Assembly (NCBI RefSeq): GCF_000737535.1
Contig: NZ_CP006269.1
Span: 1,860,001-1,924,000 of the forward strand
Length of the DNA: 64,000 nucleotides
DNA from: Synechococcus sp. KORDI-100
Lineage (GTDB): Bacteria > Cyanobacteriota > Cyanobacteriia > PCC-6307 > Cyanobiaceae
Direction of reading: 5' to 3'
Made by a program: the position numbers and the translations under genes. The notes under the pieces are model-generated. The model ran no database searches and had not been told where the DNA came from. It worked only from the letters and a program-made list of their open reading frames with translations. How positions within the stretch are numbered: the first letter of the stretch is position 1; each line of letters starts with the position of its first letter. Positions 42,269-50,655 of the stretch are shown here, one piece after another.

Positions 42269-43933
42269 TCAGCCCGCCAGCCAGGGCCAGCGGATGCCCG
42301 CAGCCTCCAGCGGGTCCATCACCAACTTGTTCAACGCCCGGCCGAGCACAACCTGCGGTTCATCGGCGCGGATCGGAAGCACCGCGTGCTGGCGGCTGGC
42401 AGCAGGGTCACTGCCCTGCACAATCCCCTTCCGCAGCAAGGAATTGGCAGCCTCAAGCCCGCACACATAGGCACGTTCCTGGCAGAGGCCCTTGGCACCG
42501 AATTCACGCCTGCCCATGCGCACCCAGTCGCCGGCGCAGACCACCCTCTCCAGAGACGACTCCAACGGTGGCCGTTGGCTGAAGCTTCCCGGCGAAAACA
42601 ACGACACCGATCCCGGATAGCGGCGCACCTCCTGATCCACCACCTGCGCATCGCGGAAGGCGGGCTGCGCCTGGGGCAGCAGGTCCTGCATCAGGCAGTC
42701 GACGATCGCCTGATCACTGAGCTCGGCGATCGCCGTGGCGTTGTAGAAGTCGCTGGCGATCACCGATCCCTGCACCGGCTGGTCGCCCCAGAGCTCCTGC
42801 AGCGTGTCGGCCTGCAGTTGATCCAGCATGAAGAAGGTGCCCCCGGCGCCGCGCAGGCCCTCGAACCGGGAGAAGACATTGGCGGGATCGGCGACCTGAA
42901 CGGTGCGATCCAGCCACAACCGCACCGACACCACATCAATGGCACCAAGCGTACCTGCCTCCGCAAGCTCCGGCGCCAACGCCGCGCACTGCGGCGACGC
43001 CTGCATCAATGCCCCCATTCCCTTGGATCCCACCGCCAGCACCACAGCATCGACGTCGTCGATTACACCCGTCTCACCGGTGACAACCTCCCGCGTCTCC
43101 ACGGAATCAATCGCCCTCCCATCGGCCGAGACATTCAGGCGAGCCGCCAGGGTTCCCCCCATCAGCTGCATCTGATGCTGGCTGCACAACCGCTCACACA
43201 GGGGAGCGATCAGATGCTCGGCAATGCTCCTGGACTTGATCCAGCGCACATCAAAGGAATCCTGATGGGCCAGGGCGTAGTAGTAGAGCAGCTCCATCGT
43301 CACCGCCGCCGAGAGCTCCTCCGGCGGTTTGAACAGACCCACCAGCAACGTCGGCCGCAGGAAGTCGTCGATCATGCGTTCGCTGATCTGCAACTGCTGG
43401 AACAGGGTCAACGCGTCCATCGCGTCGTAGCGGCGATAGACCGCATCGCTGCGGTTCAGATCGAGCATGGCGACCAGCAGTCCGACGATGCTCAGTAGAT
43501 CGGCGACCGGCAGTCGCTTGAAGTTGCTGACCGTGGCAAAGGCCTGCCCCAGTGGACTGGGCAGCTGCAGCCCTTCTCCGAACACCGGTGCCGTGGCCTC
43601 CAGCCCCTGGGGAGACCAGAAGGCACTGCTGGTGAACTCAGTGAAAACGTTGCGCAGCCCGAGATCCTCGGTGAGCGCATTGATGTTCGGGTAGTCCCGC
43701 CAGAAGCCGCGGGTGCCGGCCTCAAAGGGTTTGCCGCTGGCTGTGGTGAGCGGTGTGCGGCCACCGGGATCCGCCATCCCATCCACCAGGGTGACGCGCA
43801 CGCCGGCTTCACACAGTGCCTTGGCGGCACCCCAGCCCCCCCAGCCGGCACCGATCACCACCACATGGGATGCAGCGGCGGCTGATCGATCCTTCGCCGT
43901 CATGGGTTGGTCCTGCAGCGAATCAAGGCGCAT
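42269..43933 (-). CDS. FAD-dependent desaturase/amine-oxidase-like protein
   Basis: 554 residues. VVVIGAGWGGWGAAKALCEAG near 25-45 is the FAD Rossmann motif, followed by 'DGMADPGGRTP' as in carotenoid desaturases. The C-terminal FAD contact is VVCAGDWVRMG. It is related to phytoene/zeta-carotene desaturase-like proteins of cyanobacteria, but substrate is open. Start at ATG 43900 (MTAKDRS) is an alternative to 43933. Divergent from ggt. Confidence 0.78.
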   Translation of the reverse strand: MRLDSLQDQPMTAKDRSAAAASHVVVIGAGWGGWGAAKALCEAGVRVTLVDGMADPGGRTPLTTASGKPFEAGTRGFWRDYPNINALTEDLGLRNVFTEFTSSAFWSPQGLEATAPVFGEGLQLPSPLGQAFATVSNFKRLPVADLLSIVGLLVAMLDLNRSDAVYRRYDAMDALTLFQQLQISERMIDDFLRPTLLVGLFKPPEELSAAVTMELLYYYALAHQDSFDVRWIKSRSIAEHLIAPLCERLCSQHQMQLMGGTLAARLNVSADGRAIDSVETREVVTGETGVIDDVDAVVLAVGSKGMGALMQASPQCAALAPELAEAGTLGAIDVVSVRLWLDRTVQVADPANVFSRFEGLRGAGGTFFMLDQLQADTLQELWGDQPVQGSVIASDFYNATAIAELSDQAIVDCLMQDLLPQAQPAFRDAQVVDQEVRRYPGSVSLFSPGSFSQRPPLESSLERVVCAGDWVRMGRREFGAKGLCQERAYVCGLEAANSLLRKGIVQGSDPAASRQHAVLPIRADEPQVVLGRALNKLVMDPLEAAGIRWPWLAG

Positions 43934-44002
43934 AAGTTAGGCACGGGCTGGGATCACCCCGTCAGACTCAACGACCGACACGGTTGAACCAGCCCCGGCC
44001 CG

Positions 44003-45763
44003 ATGCTCCGTGCACTGCTGCTGATTCTCAGTCTCTGCATCGGCGGCGCAGTCTCGGCGGCTGCACCGGTCAGCCGCGACGACCCGGAATCTGCCGATCC
44101 CGGCGGCCAGACCATCTCCACGGCTGCGGGATCCGGCGTCGTTGTCACCGCCAATCCGCTGGCCAGCTCCGCGGCCCTGGCCATGCTGCAAACCGGCGGT
44201 TCCGCGGTGGATGCCCTGGTCACGGCGCAGGCGGTGCTGGCTGTGGTGGAACCCCAAAGCTCAGGCCTGGCGGGTGGTGGTTTCCTTCTCCACTGGGATG
44301 AACAGGAACACTCCCTGGAGGTGCTGGATGGCCGCGAAGTCGCCCCCGAGCGCAGCCGAGCGGACGACCTGCTTGATCCCTCCGGAAAGCCACGGCCCTG
44401 GCGTGAAGCCACCAGCCTCCTCAACGCCATCGGCATCCCCGGCACCATCGCCCTGCTCTGGGAGGCCCATCAGCAGCACGGCCGTTTGCCCTGGTCCACC
44501 ACCCTGCAACCGGCCATCCGCCTGGCCCGCGATGGTTTCAAACCCAGCCCGCGCCTGCGTCGCTCGCTTGGCATGGCCAAGCGCATCGGCATCGATCACA
44601 GCCCCGCCTTCCAGGCCCTCTACCTCCCTGGTGGCCAGGCACCGCCAGCGAATCAGCTGTTTCGCAACCCTGCCCTGGCCCGAACCCTCACAACCCTGGC
44701 GAGAGAAGGAGGCCCGTCGTTCTATAAGGGAGCCCTGGCGCAACAGATCCTGAACGAGATCAGCGCCCTCCAATCCGATGAACCCGGCTTCCGCGGCTGG
44801 ACCTCGGCTGATCTGGCCACCTATGCGGTGGTGCGTCGCCAACCCCTCTGCAAGCAACAACTGAACCACCGCCTCTGCACGGTTCCACCACCCAGCAGCG
44901 GCGGGCTGGCGGTGCTGCAGACCCTGTCCCTGCTGCAGGAGCTGAACGGTCCCACCGGCGCGTCCGCGTCGGATCCCCGGTCCTGGCAGCGCCTGGCTCA
45001 GGCCCAGAGCTGGGCGGATGCCGATCGCCTCTACTGGGTGCGCGATCCGATCGATGGCGCCATCCCCAGCCGCGGTCTGCTCGATCCGGCGTACATCCGT
45101 GCCCGCGCCCGGACGATTCAGGTCAGCCCCGCTCGGCGCCCGACACCTGGCCTGCCCCCGGGGACCACGCGCTATCCCTTCGCCTTACCGAAGCAGGGCC
45201 GGGAAGAGGGCACAAGCCATCTCTCGATCGTGGATCGCCAGGGCAACATCGCCAGCTACACCAGCTCGGTTGAGACGGTGTTCGGCAGCCGCCACCTGAT
45301 CGCCGGGATGGTGATGAACAATCAGCTCACCGACTTCTCCTTCCAGCCTTCGATCGACGGCCAGCCGGTGGCGAACCGGCGCTGGCCGGGACGCCGGCCG
45401 GTGTCCTCAATGGCACCGATGATCGTGTTCAAGGCAGGGCGGCCGGTCCTCGCGATCGGCAGTCCCGGAGGGCGCAGCATCCCCCACATTCTCAGCCGCG
45501 TGCTGCTGGCCTCCCTCGTCTGGCAGGAGTCACCGCCCAGGGCTGTGGGACTGCCCCATCTCTCGGCACGATCAACCCAGTTGGTGCTGGAGAAGGATCC
45601 ACCCCTGCCCTGGCCGATCGACATCGATCGTTGGGATCCCGACGATCAACCACGTCTTATTCGACGTCTCGGCAGCGGCACCGCTCTCCTACAATGGACC
45701 GACGGTCGGTGGTATGGCGTCGCCGATCCACGCCGTGAAGGGACAGCCCTGGCGCTGCCCTGA
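44003..45763 (+). CDS. ggt: gamma-glutamyltransferase
   Basis: 586 residues, full length. Signal peptide LLLILSLCIGGAVSA. The large-subunit motif VEPQSSGLAGGGF binds the gamma-glutamyl group. Autocleavage would occur before Thr404 in GTSHLSIVD, giving the catalytic small subunit, with GSPGGRSIPHI as oxyanion loop. It cleaves glutathione and gamma-glutamyl compounds in the periplasm. Confidence 0.93.
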   Translation: MLRALLLILSLCIGGAVSAAAPVSRDDPESADPGGQTISTAAGSGVVVTANPLASSAALAMLQTGGSAVDALVTAQAVLAVVEPQSSGLAGGGFLLHWDEQEHSLEVLDGREVAPERSRADDLLDPSGKPRPWREATSLLNAIGIPGTIALLWEAHQQHGRLPWSTTLQPAIRLARDGFKPSPRLRRSLGMAKRIGIDHSPAFQALYLPGGQAPPANQLFRNPALARTLTTLAREGGPSFYKGALAQQILNEISALQSDEPGFRGWTSADLATYAVVRRQPLCKQQLNHRLCTVPPPSSGGLAVLQTLSLLQELNGPTGASASDPRSWQRLAQAQSWADADRLYWVRDPIDGAIPSRGLLDPAYIRARARTIQVSPARRPTPGLPPGTTRYPFALPKQGREEGTSHLSIVDRQGNIASYTSSVETVFGSRHLIAGMVMNNQLTDFSFQPSIDGQPVANRRWPGRRPVSSMAPMIVFKAGRPVLAIGSPGGRSIPHILSRVLLASLVWQESPPRAVGLPHLSARSTQLVLEKDPPLPWPIDIDRWDPDDQPRLIRRLGSGTALLQWTDGRWYGVADPRREGTALALP

Positions 45764-45814
45764 GCAGATTTCTTCGGCAGCCGTTAGCTTCTAGCGAGTT
45801 TCGAAACGGTTGCC

Positions 45815-45994
45815 ATGCATAGGAGTCCGTTCATAGCATTTGCAGGCGGCACCATCGTCATTGCCGTGATGGTGCTGGCCGCCTTCGCCAACCTGGCCAA
45901 CGCTGCCGAACCCACCTGCCCACGCAGCCAGACCAAGGCCACGACAGAGCAGCTCCTACCTGCAAGCGACCAACCGGAAGGGAACGAAGCCTGA
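45815..45994 (+). CDS. 59-aa small membrane or secreted protein
   Basis: One hydrophobic segment (GGTIVIAVMVLAAFANLANA) with an ANA-type cleavage site, followed by a polar tail with one Cys. The TGA overlaps the ATG of the next gene (TGATG), a coupling signal. Not long enough to be found by usual cut-offs. Unknown. Confidence 0.6.
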   Translation: MHRSPFIAFAGGTIVIAVMVLAAFANLANAAEPTCPRSQTKATTEQLLPASDQPEGNEA

Positions 45995-46101
45995 TGACTC
46001 CCGATTCCTCTGTTGGCTGGCCGGTTGTGCTGCCACTGGTTCTGTTCTTCAGCGGCATCGGCGCAGCCGCAGCGATTACCCAACTCCTCGCTGCCTTCTG
46101 A
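45994..46101 (+). CDS. 35-aa one-helix membrane peptide
   Basis: 35 residues: GWPVVLPLVLFFSGIGAAAA forms one helix, with a short end. Translationally coupled to the preceding gene and 53 bp before selO, so the three may share a transcript. Confidence 0.6.
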   Translation: MTPDSSVGWPVVLPLVLFFSGIGAAAAITQLLAAF

Positions 46102-46154
46102 TCAAAGGCGATTCGATCCGCTGAATAGCATCGCGAGGGAGACCGTTCGACCTC

Positions 46155-47834
46155 ATGTCCACCACTTCGAAGAGCTTCACGGAGTTCGCCGAGCGGGTCG
46201 ACTACTCCCTGCTGGAGAGTCTGCATCCGGATCCTGAGGCTACTGCGGATGGCATCGATCACCGTCCTCGGCCGGTCTACTCAGGTCACTGGGTTCCGGT
46301 GAAACCGACGCCGATTCCCAACCCGGAATACGTGGCCCACAGCCAGACCCTGTTCGCTGAACTGGGTCTGGACGACGCTCTTGCCCAGGACCCTGCCTTC
46401 ACCAGCCTGTTCTCCGGAGATGCCTCCGTGGCCACTCCGCCGATGCGCCCCTGGGGTTGGGCCACCGGGTATGCCCTCTCGATCTACGGCACCGAGTACA
46501 TCCAGCAGTGCCCGTTCGGGACGGGTAACGGTTACGGCGATGGACGGGCCATGTCGATCGTGGAAGGGGTGTTCAACGGCAAACGCTGGGAAATGCAACT
46601 CAAGGGTGGTGGTCCCACCCCCTATTGCCGCGGTGCCGATGGCCGTGCGGTGCTGCGCTCGAGCGTGCGCGAATTCCTGGCCCAGGAGTTCATGCACGCC
46701 CTCGGCGTTCCAACCTCCCGCTCGCTGACGCTGTACATGTCGCGCGCTGAGAGCGTGCGCCGCCCCTGGTACTCGGAGAACTCCCGCTCCTTCGATCCGG
46801 ATGTGATGGTGGACAACCCGGCAGCCATCAGCACCCGCGTCGCTCCATCGTTTCTGCGCGTCGGCCAGATCGAGCTGTTCGCCCGCCGAGCCCGCGACGA
46901 TGCTCACCCGGAGGCGCGCCTGGAGTTGCAGTTGATCGTGCAACACCTGATCGAACGCAACTACGGACCAGAGATCGACGCCAGCCTGCCGTTCAACCAG
47001 CAGGTGCTCGAGCTGGCCCGCCTGTTCCGCGAACGACTCATCTCCCTGGTCGCCAACTGGATGCGGGTTGGCTACTGCCAGGGCAATTTCAACAGCGACA
47101 ACTGCGCCGCAGGGGGCTACACCCTTGATTACGGCCCCTTCGGATTCTGTGAGCTGTTCGATCCCCGCTTCCAACCCTGGACCGGCGGTGGTGCCCACTT
47201 CTCCTTCTTCAACCAACCTGTGGCTGCGGAGGCGAACTACCGCATGTTCTGGAAATCGCTGCGCACCCTGCTGGAGGGAGACGACAACGCCCAGGAGCAG
47301 CTTGATCGGCTGCAGCAGGGCTTCGCCACAGCGATGCAGCTGCAACTCGAGACGATGTGGGCCAGCAAGCTCGGTCTGCCCGCCTACGACGAGGCGTTGG
47401 TCGGCGAGCTGCTGCAGCTGATGGTGGCCTCCAAGGCCGATTACACCAAAACCTTCCGGCTGCTCTGCGAGCGACCCGGCCATTCATCCGAGCTGCATCC
47501 GAGTTTCTACCTGCCCAGCTCCGACGCGATCGATGCCCATTGGCAAGCCTGGTTGAAGCGCTGGCACGCCTCACTCAGCAGCAACGACAACCTGAGCGAG
47601 ACGTCTGCAGCGATGCGGCGCGTCAACCCCGCCATCACCTGGCGCGAATGGCTGATTGCCCCCGCCTACCAGCAGGCCGAACAGGGCGATCATGAGCTGG
47701 TGCGGGAGCTGCAGCTGTTGTTCCGCCACCCGTACGACGACCCATCGGAAGCGCTTGCATCGCGTTACGACCAACTCAAACCACGCGAGTTCTTCAGCGC
47801 TGGGGGAATCTCTCACTACAGCTGTTCGTCATGA
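46155..47834 (+). CDS. selO: protein adenylyltransferase SelO
   Basis: 559 residues, a pseudokinase-fold enzyme that moves AMP to proteins. Recognised by GTEYIQQCPFGTGNGYGDGR, LKGGGPTPYCRGADGRAVLR and TRVAPSFLRVGQIELF, which contain the ATP-binding Lys/Gly/Asp set, and by NFNSDNC for the metal site. The C-terminus SHYSCSS keeps the Cys that is selenocysteine in animals. It overlaps the next gene by 4 bp. Confidence 0.93.
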   Translation: MSTTSKSFTEFAERVDYSLLESLHPDPEATADGIDHRPRPVYSGHWVPVKPTPIPNPEYVAHSQTLFAELGLDDALAQDPAFTSLFSGDASVATPPMRPWGWATGYALSIYGTEYIQQCPFGTGNGYGDGRAMSIVEGVFNGKRWEMQLKGGGPTPYCRGADGRAVLRSSVREFLAQEFMHALGVPTSRSLTLYMSRAESVRRPWYSENSRSFDPDVMVDNPAAISTRVAPSFLRVGQIELFARRARDDAHPEARLELQLIVQHLIERNYGPEIDASLPFNQQVLELARLFRERLISLVANWMRVGYCQGNFNSDNCAAGGYTLDYGPFGFCELFDPRFQPWTGGGAHFSFFNQPVAAEANYRMFWKSLRTLLEGDDNAQEQLDRLQQGFATAMQLQLETMWASKLGLPAYDEALVGELLQLMVASKADYTKTFRLLCERPGHSSELHPSFYLPSSDAIDAHWQAWLKRWHASLSSNDNLSETSAAMRRVNPAITWREWLIAPAYQQAEQGDHELVRELQLLFRHPYDDPSEALASRYDQLKPREFFSAGGISHYSCSS

Positions 47835-48226
47835 AACTCCTCCTCCTTGTCGGCGCCTTCGTCCTCGTCACGCATCCTGTTCACGCAGACAGCGAATTCA
47901 GAGGCGTTGATGCCTATCCGGACCTCCTGAAGCAATGCCAGGACAGCAACCCGTTGTTTGACACGTTGGAAGACTGCGTGCGATTTCAGGCCGTCATCCC
48001 TCCACCGCGTGATCTCTGGACAGACATCTGCCTTGGCGAGGATGACATGCGTGACAACTATCGACGTCAGAAAGAAAAGTATTGCGGCTGCATGCATCAA
48101 ACGATCTTTTATGACCAACCAGAGAAATCCTTCAAAAGCGCTGTCCAGCTCTGCAAGGGCAAATTCCCTCCGCTGGAGTACGGAGTCCTCTCTCATATCA
48201 GGCGACCGAGCAGGTCTGTCACTTGA
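47831..48226 (+). CDS. secreted Cys-rich protein coupled to selO
   Basis: 131 residues with a signal peptide (KLLLLVGAFVLVTHPVHA, cut near 20). The mature part has at least six Cys (QCQDS, EDCVRF, DICLGE, YCGCMH, QLCKG), so a disulfide-bonded periplasmic domain is likely. ATGA overlap with selO shows coupling. SelO is redox-related, which may matter, but no direct link is known. Confidence 0.7.
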   Translation: MKLLLLVGAFVLVTHPVHADSEFRGVDAYPDLLKQCQDSNPLFDTLEDCVRFQAVIPPPRDLWTDICLGEDDMRDNYRRQKEKYCGCMHQTIFYDQPEKSFKSAVQLCKGKFPPLEYGVLSHIRRPSRSVT

Positions 48227-48670
48227 TGTTCAGAATCATCTTGGTAATCAACAATCAGCGGCGCTGAAGGTGCCGCCGATACCAGGCAATCTCAGGCGGA
48301 ACCACTTGCAATCCTTCAGGTGGTCAATATGGGGGTTCGGGCATGTCCCAATGGTCAATCACGGATTCAATGATCCAAGCAAAAGCTTTGAGGAACGCTG
48401 CATCAGACATCAGAACCAGGACGAAGAACACGCTCTCTGATGTTCAGCCAACTCAATCTTTCAGCAACGCCATTCAGTCATCAAGCCATACATCCAACCG
48501 CAGACCGCTCGCGATGCCTGATTCGGTCAACTGAAAGGCGCCCATCGACCCATGGACGGGCATTGATCAGCCCCGCCATCAATCAACAGCTTGCACCTGA
48601 AAACCCATGCAAGAGCTGGATCAAAACAAGGCATCAATGTTCGCCATGAACAAGTTCCGTTGCCATCGCC
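48227..48670. other. 444-bp region without a convincing gene
   Basis: Short frames only, with no motif, signal or helix pattern. No terminator seen. Confidence 0.4.
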
Positions 48671-49216
48671 ATGGACATGGCAACGGCAGGACTGGCTGAT
48701 GCAACCGCAGATCCTTCAACAGCATGCTTTGGTAGCTGCATCTCCGTGAATCGGGTCTTGAACGCCTCGTCCGTCCAACCACAGGAGCGACCGACAACCA
48801 GCCAGCAGGTCCATGGCGTCTGGAGCCTGGTGACCTATCTCGTGGAGGTCAAGGAATCGGACGAGACATTTCCGCCAATGGGGAACAACCCCTCGGGCTA
48901 TGTGATCTTCACCCCTGAAGGGCGACTGGCCTTCACCCTTTCCGCCGAAGGCCGCCAGGCAGCTGAAAGCATCGAGGACAGTGCCGGTCTGCTCAGCAGC
49001 ATGATCGCCTACACCGGCACTTACACGCTGGAGGACAACCGCTGGATCACCAGGGTGGACGTGGCCTGGAATCCAGAATGGGTTGGCACCGAACAGACCC
49101 GTTATTTCCGTATTGACGATGACCGGCTCACGGTCACAACCCCCTGGCGTGTGATGCCGAACTGGCCGGAGAAGGGACTCACCCGCAGCATCGTGACCTT
49201 CCAGCGTTGTCGGTGA
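48671..49216 (+). CDS. lipocalin-like domain protein
   Basis: 181 residues. From about 47 on it follows the lipocalin-like (Lipocalin_5) pattern: VHGVWSLVTYLVEVKE, 'NPSGYVIFTPEGRLAF', AYTGTYTLEDNRWITRVDV and a final TRSIVTFQRC. Such proteins bind small hydrophobic ligands. The first 45 residues are low-complexity and could be outside the native start. Confidence 0.75.
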   Translation: MDMATAGLADATADPSTACFGSCISVNRVLNASSVQPQERPTTSQQVHGVWSLVTYLVEVKESDETFPPMGNNPSGYVIFTPEGRLAFTLSAEGRQAAESIEDSAGLLSSMIAYTGTYTLEDNRWITRVDVAWNPEWVGTEQTRYFRIDDDRLTVTTPWRVMPNWPEKGLTRSIVTFQRCR

Positions 49217-49259
49217 GTCAATCGCCGGCTGATCGCTGATTTATGGTTGTAAATCACCG

Positions 49260-49910
49260 TCAGGCGATCATCGAATCCGTCGCGTCCGCCGCCATCAGCC
49301 GCTCTCTGATCTGGACGGCTGCAGCGCAGTAGGCCGACCAACCTCCCATCCGGCGCAGGTCGGCCCGGCCGCGATCGTCAACGGCTTCCGAGACACAGAC
49401 GCCTTCAACCTCCGCCTTCTCAAAGGCCGCAAGCAAGGGGATTTCAGCGGTCAGCACGTCCACTCCGAAACCGTCCAGCGTCTGGCGAGCGTCGTTGGCC
49501 AGACGTTGCTTACGACTGTCGACCTTCACCAGAAGGGCCGCATGCAGGGTGTCCATGCTGCGCAGGATGGACGACAGCTCAATGGTGAGTTCCACCGACC
49601 GGGCCTGGGGCGTTGTTGGCAACAACACCAGATCGGCACCAGCGGAGAGGTTTTTGAGTTCCTCTTCGTGGCTGCTGGCCTGGCCATCGGTAATGATCAC
49701 TTGGGCTGCCCGGGTTGCCTTGGCAGCGGCTTCGACGGGCACAACCTCAAACGGCAACATGCCACGGGCGGCATACGCCGTGGCGGAGCGATTGCGATCG
49801 GCATCCACGACACACACCGAATGACCCTGTTGTGCCCAGACGCAGGCGAGGTGAACACTGGTGCAGGTTTTGGCAACGCCTCCTTTCTGTCCGAAAACCG
49901 TCAGGAACAT
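49260..49910 (-). CDS. ParA-family ATPase
   Basis: 216 residues from ATG 49910 (MFLTVFGQKGGVAKT). Deviant Walker A KGGVAKT, then VCVVDADRNRSA and a switch region VIITDGQASS. The family moves plasmids, chromosomes or protein clusters; no ParB gene is adjacent, so cargo is unknown. A frame extending to 49970 is a leader. Confidence 0.82.
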   Translation of the reverse strand: MFLTVFGQKGGVAKTCTSVHLACVWAQQGHSVCVVDADRNRSATAYAARGMLPFEVVPVEAAAKATRAAQVIITDGQASSHEEELKNLSAGADLVLLPTTPQARSVELTIELSSILRSMDTLHAALLVKVDSRKQRLANDARQTLDGFGVDVLTAEIPLLAAFEKAEVEGVCVSEAVDDRGRADLRRMGGWSAYCAAAVQIRERLMAADATDSMIA

Positions 49911-49983
49911 TGTTTTTGATGAGAGTAGAAACAACGCCGAAATAAGTCCTGGCGATATCGCCAAAAACACACGATCCGGCTGA

Positions 49984-50181
49984 TCAGATTCTTGGGATCA
50001 ACGCATCGTTCGGAAAAAACTCTTCAAAAAGGCAGATCCGATCGGCCCAACGCATCTCCACCTCCAGGCGCATCAAGCGATTCCGTACCCACATCAACGT
50101 ATCCAGATCGATCGGTTGATTCACCTTGCGCTGCTGAGCTCTCGCCCAACCGTCCTTGTTTTGAAAGGAGTTCACGACCAT
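49984..50181 (-). CDS. hypothetical small protein
   Basis: 65 residues, charged, with LDTLMWVRNRLMRLEVEMRW as a helical core. Upstream of the ParA gene on the same strand (74 bp apart). Unknown. Confidence 0.5.
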   Translation of the reverse strand: MVVNSFQNKDGWARAQQRKVNQPIDLDTLMWVRNRLMRLEVEMRWADRICLFEEFFPNDALIPRI

Positions 50182-50279
50182 CTTGCTGACAGCGCTCCAA
50201 CCGTAAAAGCGGTATTGCTGCTCGCAAGCAGCTCCACATTCAGTAAGCAGCGATGAACACCAAATCCGTCAAAAAAGGT

Positions 50280-50489
50280 TCATTTCCACCACGATTTAAC
50301 AAAGACTTTGAGTCCATCAGCGTCGAGGAAAGGTTCCAGGTCGCTCCAACGATGTCTGAATGAATGGTCTCCGGGATGATCCACAGGCGTCATCCACTTG
50401 CCATCAGCACAGGATCGATCACGCCTGAGACGCTGCAGGAACCGCAGCAACGGGCTCCGTTCATCCTGGACATGCAACTGAGTATCCAT
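50280..50489 (-). CDS. hypothetical small protein
   Basis: 69 residues with many charges (SPLLRFLQRLRRDRSCADGK) and aromatic end (VFVKSWWK). Unrecognised. Coding status moderate. Confidence 0.45.
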   Translation of the reverse strand: MDTQLHVQDERSPLLRFLQRLRRDRSCADGKWMTPVDHPGDHSFRHRWSDLEPFLDADGLKVFVKSWWK

Positions 50490-50524
50490 ACCTACAACCT
50501 GTTCGAGGAATCGCAGGAATCATG

Positions 50525-50593
50525 TGGATTCCCCTCCGGGAGGGGAATCAGCGTCGAGTGTTGGGAGGGTTGGGGAACCCTCCCAATTTTTTT
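50525..50593 (+). ncRNA. two-hairpin RNA ending in a strong terminator, upstream of GH57
   Basis: Hairpin 1: GATTCCCCTC / GAGGGGAATC (about 50527-50549). After an 11-nt single strand (AGCGTCGAGTG) hairpin 2: TTGGGAGGGTT (50561-50571), GGGG loop, AACCCTCCCAA (50576-50586), followed by seven T. Nearest upstream plus-strand gene ends 1.3 kb away, with minus-strand genes between, so this is either a small RNA of about 70-90 nt or an attenuator in the GH57 leader. TACAAC at 50494-50499 could be its -10. Confidence 0.6.
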
Positions 50594-50655
50594 GTCTCTG
50601 CGCTGAAACAAACCTGATTGTTGCAAACGGCGCTAGGGAAAGGAGGCTGGCTGAC

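Noticed and set aside
42269-47483. Long antisense frames opposite the FAD protein, ggt and selO
   Set aside because: They mirror high-GC codon use of the real genes and show no domain or start signal.
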